NCBI GenBank assembly: GCA_029891345.1
Contig: CM057000.1
Span: forward strand, 122,497,838 to 122,561,837
Source of the DNA: Dryococelus australis
Lineage: Eukaryota; Arthropoda; Insecta; Phasmatodea; Phasmatidae
Direction of reading: 5' to 3'
Length of the DNA stretch: 64,000 bases
Below the pieces are notes generated by a model, which was not told the origin of the DNA, did not search any database, and saw only the letters and a program-made list of their open reading frames with translations. How positions within the stretch are numbered: position 1 is the first letter of the stretch; each line of letters starts with the position of its first letter. Below are positions 56,914 through 64,000 of the stretch, in pieces. The position numbers and the translations under genes are program-made.

Positions 56914-59583
56914 ACTTGATATAAAAACCGGGTTAAGTGCCAAAATGTTAATTTTGAGATATTTAGATTTTTTTGTAAATCATTAAAAATTCACATTAGG
57001 TGTTCTAGTAATTATTTATTGGTTCACCAGTACCAAAGAAATAGGCTAGAGGAAAACCAAATTTACCAGTACCTTCAAAATCACACAAATATTATCAAAC
57101 CACACAAAATTGTAGAAGGTGCTAACAACGAACACATAATACATAAATAATGGGCTACGTGGTAAGTAACAGAAGCAATGTAATGTTCACCAGGAATGTT
57201 ATTATAGGGTAGAAGTTAGTAGTAATTGCATAAGATATGTATGTCTTGTTTCCTTTTGGGCAAAAAAAATAAGTTGCCCAGTTTTTCATAGAAAGGTTTG
57301 TTCTCACTTTTCAGGTAAGGGAGCATCTGTTCTAGGTCATTCTTATTTTCTTCAGAGATCCTGAAGTAGCAATTTAATGGAGGTAGCATATTTTTTATTG
57401 CCTCGTTCGTCACATTCTTCTTCAAAATGTGAAAATATGATCAGCTTTCGAACTCAGACAATGTTGTTCGTGTTCTCAGAGTTACAGGATAAGCCTTCGT
57501 CATGTTGATCCACTGAACTTTGGAAGTCTGTACTTTAGATGTGCTAAGTACTTTATCTGCAGCAGTCTTAAGGTCGTAGAAATCATCTGGTTGCATTAGT
57601 GTTACCATATAAGGATTTTTGTGGTTAGCAAACACCATTAATTTCATTAAGTCTGTAGATAGTTGACAATGTTCGACCCGTTCTCGTTTCTCTACAAGAG
57701 CGAAATCTCTGTCACAACTTAAAAATGAGTGTCCTGAAACTAAGGAATTGTGGTTCACTTCATCAGCACATCCCTTACATAGCGAATAGCACCACAGGAA
57801 TAAAAGCATTCGGTTTTTACCCTCGGATACGCAGTTGGCACTCCACACAGTGTTAATGTTTTATTCCTAGTCACACCAGATGTGATTGCCTTGAGAATAC
57901 TTGACGCCACTTCATTAACAACACTCCCACTTAACCCTTCATGCCAAATAAATAAACATGTACACTCTGTTGTTGTCTCCAACATGTACACACAGGTTAT
58001 AACACGATAACTGATGCAAATAATACATTTGGGAATGTGTTAATGCTGGAAGAGACAGAACTTGCCGAAGATCCAATGAAATGGTGGTACAGTCACTTGA
58101 TGGAAGCTGTGATCTGGCGTGATCCTCCTTCATTGTCTTCATAGTCTTTTCAGATTTGCAGTGATGAAGCTCTAACTTCTGTACTGCTTGTGTGATTTTG
58201 TCACTTTTTATTTCCATATGCAATCGATCACATGTCCCGCATGTGTCAGTTCGTGGATGGTGGCATGCTAACATAGAAAACTTGCTCTTGAATGTTTCAT
58301 AATAGTAACGATACGTTACACAAGCAAGAAGTTGGGTACTTTTCTTTGAAGGCAAGGTGCAGTTTATAGATGCTCAAATCTGGGCTGAGATATTCTTTCT
58401 GACTTTTCATTCTAGAGTAATGACTCTGCTCCCGAGGAAAGCTTTGTATGTGTTCGATAACGACTGCTTCGTCTTCTACTGAAAATTTCCTGTGAACACT
58501 GTTTCGCCATTATTTTTTGCTTAACTAAGGTCTCAATTCTTCTCGTAGTCACATTAAACACTTCCATGAACATTTGTTTACACACTTGCACAATATTTCC
58601 TTTGACGTTAGGTAAAGTGTCGGAAATAGTGGCTTGTTGCCGGCTTACCTCTTCACCATCTTTCTTGCCATACCTCCTTCGCTGTACTGGGATGATGACA
58701 AGAAGACCCATTAAATATGAATATTGTTTATTATTGTCCGTCATAGCATAAAAGTGCATGAAAAGCTTCAGTTTGTGGTCATGAGCGATATTGTTGCATT
58801 CATACTTGCACTTGCAGATAATCTATAACAGAACATAACATAGTGATTATTGTACCTTCAATATTAGTAGGAAAAATTATGTGCGATAGATGCAAACTAG
58901 TAAATTTCCAATGACATTACTTTAATAAAAATGGTACCCGACTAATGTGAATGAACTTTTAAACAACGCTTAAGACTGTTCTACTGTGAACTGTGCCATA
59001 AAATGTGCTGTCGTTTTGCAACTGCTGTAAAAGTAAAACAAAAATTATGTTTAGCAATATTGATGGTTAAAATCCATTAAAAAATTACTATATTTCGAAA
59101 CAGCACAGATGCGTGTAATAAGTAGTTCGTTATGGTACAGCTTACCTGTTCTGTAGGCTGTGTTTTAGCTGGCACTTCTTTTTGCTGGCTATTTGCATAA
59201 TTTCGCCAGAACATCTCCGTTTTTTTTCATTTCAAAATGAACAGATCCTTTCCCTTTACGTCTTTCCCTGCACGAAGAACGCCCTTCCATAATGTTGGAT
59301 ATTAATGTTTGGTCCCTTCAATAACAACAAACAACAACTAACAAACTGAAACAATGCCACAGCGATTTAAACACTCATCTCTGATGCTGTGGCTCTTATC
59401 CCGGTTTTAATGTACACACCGGCGGACATGGCCACCCGCACGATCTTGTGGTGAACTGTTGCACTACTACAAAAGAAACTAGAACTTAGTCCGTTGTTTA
59501 TGTTACAGGGGCTGGCACATAGAAAACATTTCAACAAAAAAAATTGTTTACATTTTGCACTTAGAGCGGTTTTTATATCAAGT
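56914..59583 (-). mobile_element. DNA transposon with DUF7869-type transposase
   Basis: Inverted ends of at least 33 bp: ACTTGATATAAAAACCG at 56,914 and the same sequence reversed ending at 59,583, followed inside by TAAGTGC and AAAATG. They enclose a minus-strand transposase-like gene. It sits inside the DNA that splits Gypsy C, so it is younger than Gypsy C. Superfamily is not certain; Sola-like is my guess. Confidence 0.75.
57216..59290 (-). pseudogene. DUF7869-type transposase-like gene
   Basis: A possible first exon (ATG at 59,290, basic start MEGRSSCRERRKGKG) is followed by an intron with acceptor GTTATAG at about 58,823. Then come IICKCKYECNNIAHDH (Cys-rich start), QVCKQMFMEVFNVTTRRIE (58,560-58,620), CHHPRTDTCGTCDRLHMEI with HHCKSEKTMK (58,150-58,270), SLDLRQVLSLPALTHSQMYY (58,020-58,080), and SGHSFLSCDRDFALVEKRER (57,670-57,740). 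The last block and the DLxxxLxxP block mark the family known as DUF7869, abundant in arthropod transposons and probably a DDE-type transposase. Frame breaks lie near 58,380, 57,950 and 57,860, and the WSD motif common at the second catalytic site reads WSANC here, so it is probably inactive. Confidence 0.7.
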
Positions 59584-59589
59584 CTTCGT

Positions 59590-59890
59590 ATTTTTTACTT
59601 TTAATTTAACTGAGGAACATTGCATCGGAAGGATTCCATCTTTGGTCGTTGGAATTGTTCCACATGCAATGCCTGGTGCCTAGGTATAAGTATAAACCTC
59701 AAACTAATTCCTTGGAAACTGAGTTTATCGCTCCCGAAAACCAATTTAACCCAGTATCATTCCACGACATGCCGTCAAATGGCTGCCCGAACTTGTGGCA
59801 GTATCTTTATCATTTCCTTTCCCTCACATAACCCAGTGTAATTTTACAGCACAGTGTCAAATGACTTGCCCAAGCCTGGGGCGAGGTCCT
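59590..59890. other. Flank of the transposon, no gene assigned
   Basis: Short frames on both strands but no motif; right part of the DNA that splits Gypsy C. Confidence 0.3.
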
Positions 59891-59893
59891 ACA

Positions 59894-60190
59894 TCAATCT
59901 GGACAGTCTTTCATGCATTTGACTGCTGTCACAACGCTGACACATCCTTTGGATATGATCTTGAACTGTAAAAGGTGGTTACAAAATGTCTCGCTCATGA
60001 CGCAATGTGTGGCCCTAGTGTCTATTAAGGCTGGAAAATTCTGCTTGCCGCACATGACCATAACTGTACGCTTGTGTATCGAGAGCAGAAATTTATCACT
60101 CGAATGGCCGGTGGGCCTATGCCCAACACTGGTCATTCCCCCCATTTCCCTGTTTAGTGCAAAAATTATCAACATGCCCAAGTACACCAC
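59894..60190 (-). pseudogene. Gypsy C protease, N-terminal part
   Basis: Contains MVMCGKQNFPALIDTRATHC, a retroviral-type aspartyl protease start lying just after gag. Broken. Confidence 0.7.
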
Positions 60191-60249
60191 AGCAATAACA
60201 CTTTCGCTCGGCTAAACTACGCCTGTCCAAGGAACAATTTTTTGCACTG

Positions 60250-61105
60250 TGTCACACCTGAATACAATTAGTACAACACACTGGTGACCTATGCTGTTCG
60301 ACGCGCTGTATATTTAGCACCTCCCCCTGCACGCTCGAAATCGTGTCGTCGTGGACACGCTTGGTCGGTGTAAATTGTGCTCGATATTTATTAGAAGCTA
60401 TAAGGAGAGCCTGCACCTCCACAGCTAATTGCCAAAACTCGCATAAATTATTCGGAGGCGATAGTAACGTGCATTGCATGCGCACCTGAGGCACAAGTTT
60501 GTCCATAATAACATTAACTAATTCCCGTTCACTCAGGGACAAGCAAAGTGTGTCGTGGTAAGCACACACAAAATCGATAAATTCCACAGTGGGTTCGCGG
60601 GGCCGCTGAAAGCGGTAAACAAAATCCTGCTCACATTGTCTCCCGACACGTGCCAGAAAAAGCGCCTCTATGATATGTCGTTTAAACCCAAAGATAGAAC
60701 CCCTTTCTAAAGCAATAAGCTCTTCATTAAGTAATTATAGAACAAAGCCCTCACGTTTCACCAAAACGCTCTTCAGAAAGCTATCCTCCAAAAAAATACT
60801 AAACATTATAATTTGCCAATTGCAATAAGAGATTTAAGAATACCGACTGGGTCTAGGGAAACGAGCGCTGGAATTCGCTCGAGAGAAATTATGAATAATT
60901 TAGTGTGTGAATGACTAGCAGCACTTACTTCGGGATCCGGCCTGGAGATGGGCTGCACCGTGTAGCTGTCTTGCTCATGCAGTGTCTACAAAGCGACGAC
61001 ATTCAGGTGAGCCACTTTCGACCCCTCGTAGACAAAAACATTTAAATCGTGAAGTAAGGAGACCAGTTCGTCCCGGTGCAACGAGTAGACAAAATCAACA
61101 CTCAT
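60250..61105 (-). pseudogene. Gypsy C gag
   Basis: Starts MSVDFVYSLHRDELVSLLHD at 61,105. The capsid-type part at 60,252-60,600 has SERELVNVIMDKLVPQVR and PPNNLCEFWQLAVEVQALL, typical of Gypsy gag. Cys residues at the end hint at a knuckle. Broken. Confidence 0.7.
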
Positions 61106-61109
61106 GATA

Positions 61110-62080
61110 ACATGAAAAAATTGAACAAGGTTGACTCAGGCATGACACTAGTAGAGTTGTGCAGATAATTTGTGGATGACCAAAAATTTTATACACATTG
61201 TGTTTATTTTCACAAATATAAATTGCAACAATATTCAATACATTTACAAACATGATTGCATTATATATCATACCTTATAATGCCAATGCTCCGATAAAAC
61301 AATTTCTTTACTTTCAATTAATTTGAGGCGTGCCAATATGTGTAAAAAGCCCCTTCTCAAAATACCACTCTTTTCACAGTGATAATTCCTTTAAATTACA
61401 GGAGAAAAATAAAACAGCTCTTATATACATTATATTTTCATATAGTCAGAGTTGACTAAAATATTTATTCATTAATTTAGTAAACTACAATGGGGCTTTA
61501 ATGAATAAGTATTTCTTATTATTATAAAAATTCACCAAAGCTCGGCTAGCCACATTCGGCTTTGAATAAATAACATGAAACACAGATAGCAATGATAAGC
61601 CGAATTGAACATACAAGAATATTAATAACGAGCAGTATCCTCGTCTGCTTCGCTGGGCATCTATTTATTATTCTGTATACATAATTAACCATAGAATTAA
61701 TAGGTATTATTAATACATTTTTATTACGAAATTTCAAATTTACATTTTAAAAGTACCATAATTAAAAAGTTGTCTCCATAATTACAAGAAAATAAATTTT
61801 AACATATTATTTTAAATACCAACCGCCTGCGACTTAGTTCGTTTTTTTTTTTCCATACATTTTATTAAATTTAGATTAACAGTACTGGGGAGCATAATCC
61901 TCACATTAACTTCATTTATTCGTAAATAGGAAATATAAACCTCTTATTACAAAGTTTTTTTTTTCATAGGCTGATGCCTAAGAGGGTCTCGGCGCTGTTA
62001 AGGTTTATTAAATTTACATAAACTTGTTATAGGTTTTCTGTATACTATGTTTATTTGTTTTATTATTTTCTGTTAACAAG
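61110..62080. other. AT-rich DNA, no gene
   Basis: A 70-bp piece at 61,685-61,745 (TTTTTATTACGAA, TTCAAATTTACAT) recurs directly at 63,500-63,545 on the other side of the helicase remnant. No coding signal; the Gypsy C 5' LTR may be here but was not recognised. Confidence 0.4.
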
Positions 62081-62099
62081 ATATATTGGTTTACTGGAG

Positions 62100-63115
62100 T
62101 TCGGACTCTAGATAACCCGACATACAATTGGCTATGAGAAAAAACATCCCTTGCTCAAATGTAGTCCCACAAATTTGAAAGTTTGTCCCTGGGACTTGTT
62201 TATTGTGAGAGCAAATGATACCTTCACTGGAAACTTGAAAGGAAGAGGCAGATCTGTTATGATCATAGGGATATGTAGAATATGCGGTAACTGTGCGGCA
62301 GCAGGCCCAGTTAATATTATTGCTTCGATGATATTGTTCCACAAATCTTTTATCAATAGTCTTGTGCCATTACACATATTAGGTGGCTTTAGGTTGCGTA
62401 GTAGTATTATTGGGATACCAATCTTTAATTTGACGTCGTGTGGTTTAATTTGAGGTCGTGTGGTAGCATGACAGAAGGATTTAATGAATTTAACAATTCT
62501 TGAGGGTAGCACTCGCTGTCCTCAATGTCGGTGACAATATCAATGGATTTATAATGTTTAACTTAGCCAGGAGTTCTTGTAACATTATTGTATTTATTTC
62601 ATTAACTGTATAATTTCTGGAAGCTACTATTGTCCTTGAACAGAGGCAATGATAGTCTCTTTGCAATAAATTTGCTAGATCGGTATATATTGCCTCTATA
62701 ATATGTTCTAATTTATGGACTTTGCGACCCAATACAGCATCAAGTTTGGTTTCAGTGCTTAGACCATCTGCGCTTGGAAATGGGAATTTTCTTTCTCCAA
62801 GTTTTAGCAATTGTTGTGGAAAACCGTTATAATTGTTTTCACCCCAAATGGGCTCTCATGTTAGTGCGCAAATCAAGTGTTTGAACTGATCCCCATAATG
62901 GAGATGATTTTAGACATGCTTTTAGAATGTCTGCACATGTTCCTTTTGTTATGACGGGAAGTGTTTGGCGAAAACCACCAGCACAAATAAAAGTGACACC
63001 ACCCATGAGTATATTTGAGTTCCTGAGACCTTGGAGCGTCCAGTTTACTGCTTCAGCATGAGCTCTATGGCTCGTGGTACTTTCGTCCCACTTAATTAAT
63101 CATGCCTCTTGTAAC
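62100..63115 (-). pseudogene. Helitron-type PIF1-like helicase, C-terminal half
   Basis: Motifs in order on the minus strand: LMGGVTFICAGGFRQTLPVI (about 62,950-63,010, helicase motif III region), LDLRTNMRAHL (62,855-62,885), PFPSADGLSTE, IGIPIILLRNLKPPNMCNGT (62,340-62,420) and FALTINKSQGQTFKFVGLHL (62,150-62,210). This is the superfamily 1 helicase half of a Helitron Rep/Helicase protein; the Rep part and earlier motifs are missing. A one-base shift lies near 62,855, and a 20-bp tandem duplication at 62,424-62,463 shifts the frame before the IGIPIILLRN block. The terminal hairpin and CTRR end were not identified. Confidence 0.85.
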
Positions 63116-63119
63116 AGTT

Positions 63120-64000
63120 TGCCAAGATGTCAATTTTTAGGTATTGGAACATATTGAATTTTGTTCCAAAGATACTGTTAGTGGTAACTATCATATTAAA
63201 ATGGCTATTTAACTAAACCAACATTGGTATTTTCTATGGCAAACAATCAAATAAATATTAAAATAATTCATTTGTATTCTAGATACAAATTTCAAAATTA
63301 TTTGTAAATTAAATTACATATATCAGTTAGCATTAAAAATATATATCCAATTATTATTTAGTATGTCTTGATAACACTTAATTGTTAAACTAATGCTCAA
63401 ACAAACAGCAGAAGTTCACTTGTTTACGAAATAAACTCTAAATAATCACAAAATCGTTACTGAAACCATTCACTGGGAATTCGTTTATTATTTTGAAAAC
63501 ATTTTTTTATTACGAACTTTCAAATTTACATCTAAAATTTAGTGTAAAAAACAACCATTCTTGCTAAACCAATACAGATATATAGAAAAAATATAATTTA
63601 GCAGCTAATTAAATTCTCTACAAAAATTTTAAAGTAAGAAAATTATTTTAAACATTATTTTTAATGCATTGATTTGAATTTTTCTTTCGTAAATCTACAA
63701 TTTCGAGTATGAATATACATACAAAAATAGTAATTTAATGGTTTTATGTTTATTTTAATTTTTTTTGTATTTAAAATTTTCCCTGGTGTCACAACATCAT
63801 GGTATATAGCCTATGTTCATCCAGAAGGCCCAGGCTAATTACCAGTGAAAGAATATTTTTAATTTGATAGGTAGTTCCAGAGATCACCTCTAACAAACTC
63901 ACAAACTTTGCCTCTTTATTATATTAGTGTATATTATATTTCATCTACACAAGCCGAGCAACCCTGAACACAGGGGTCTTTTAAAAGGGGTGATGCCATG
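63120..64000. other. AT-rich DNA to the window edge, no gene
   Basis: No recognisable feature except the 70-bp repeat near 63,500-63,545. Confidence 0.5.

Larger units (their letters stand above)
52933..61105 (-). mobile_element. Gypsy LTR retrotransposon C (broken, split by an insertion)
   Basis: Minus-strand Gypsy with gag at 60.25-61.1 kb, protease start at 59.9-60.19 kb, protease end at 55.7-55.9 kb, RT and RNase H at 53.7-55.5 kb and integrase at 52.93-53.9 kb. About 4 kb of foreign DNA (55.93-59.89 kb) splits the protease. LTRs were not identified. It is an inactive fossil with many breaks. Confidence 0.8.

Overview
The window reads as a stretch of nuclear genome from a large, AT-rich, transposon-packed arthropod genome, probably an insect. 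The evidence is Polinton genes of the arthropod type, degenerate TTAGG/TTAGGT-rich patches, tRNA-derived SINEs, CpG-poor AT-rich filler and nested transposons on both strands. The order cannot be fixed from the sequence; a polyneopteran-like insect is only a guess.

The one host gene I can support is a ZCCHC24-like (Z3CXXC8) gene on the minus strand. Two exons are visible: the CCHC zinc-knuckle exon at 43,810-43,964 and the 3CxxC zinc-finger exon at 1,163-1,315. Both have plausible splice sites and their facing junctions are both phase 0. Nearly everything between them (about 42.5 kb) would then be one intron filled with mobile DNA. The first exons should lie above 44 kb, and the last exon lies beyond the left edge.

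Layout: 0-12 kb holds the 3CxxC exon, a Harbinger-type MITE with a foldback element inside it, tandem repeats, an unidentified coding remnant and a small Polinton fragment (10.5-11.2 kb). 12.4-26.4 kb is a minus-strand Gypsy element (B) with unusually long (about 1.9-2.4 kb) LTRs; a second Gypsy (A) sits inside its left LTR and a MITE sits inside its right LTR. 26.4-29.5 kb is AT-rich with only small repeats. 29.46-41.56 kb is a broken Polinton with about 1-kb inverted terminal repeats, carrying a LINE fragment and a pogo-type transposon. 43.5-49.6 kb holds a SINE, the CCHC exon and a short Polinton derivative sharing the same terminal-repeat architecture. 50-52.2 kb is strongly G-poor repeat DNA. 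52.9-61.1 kb is a third Gypsy (C), split by a DUF7869-type DNA transposon and other inserted DNA. 62.1-63.1 kb is a Helitron-type helicase remnant.

The most unusual signals are the tRNA-like (A box/B box) blocks and dense GCCATNTTGG (YY1/Pho-like) motif arrays in all four Polinton-type terminal repeats, a 100-codon open frame inside the Gypsy B LTR, and the ZCCHC24-like gene whose intron hosts the whole nest. All family names come from recognising protein motifs by eye; no database search was possible.
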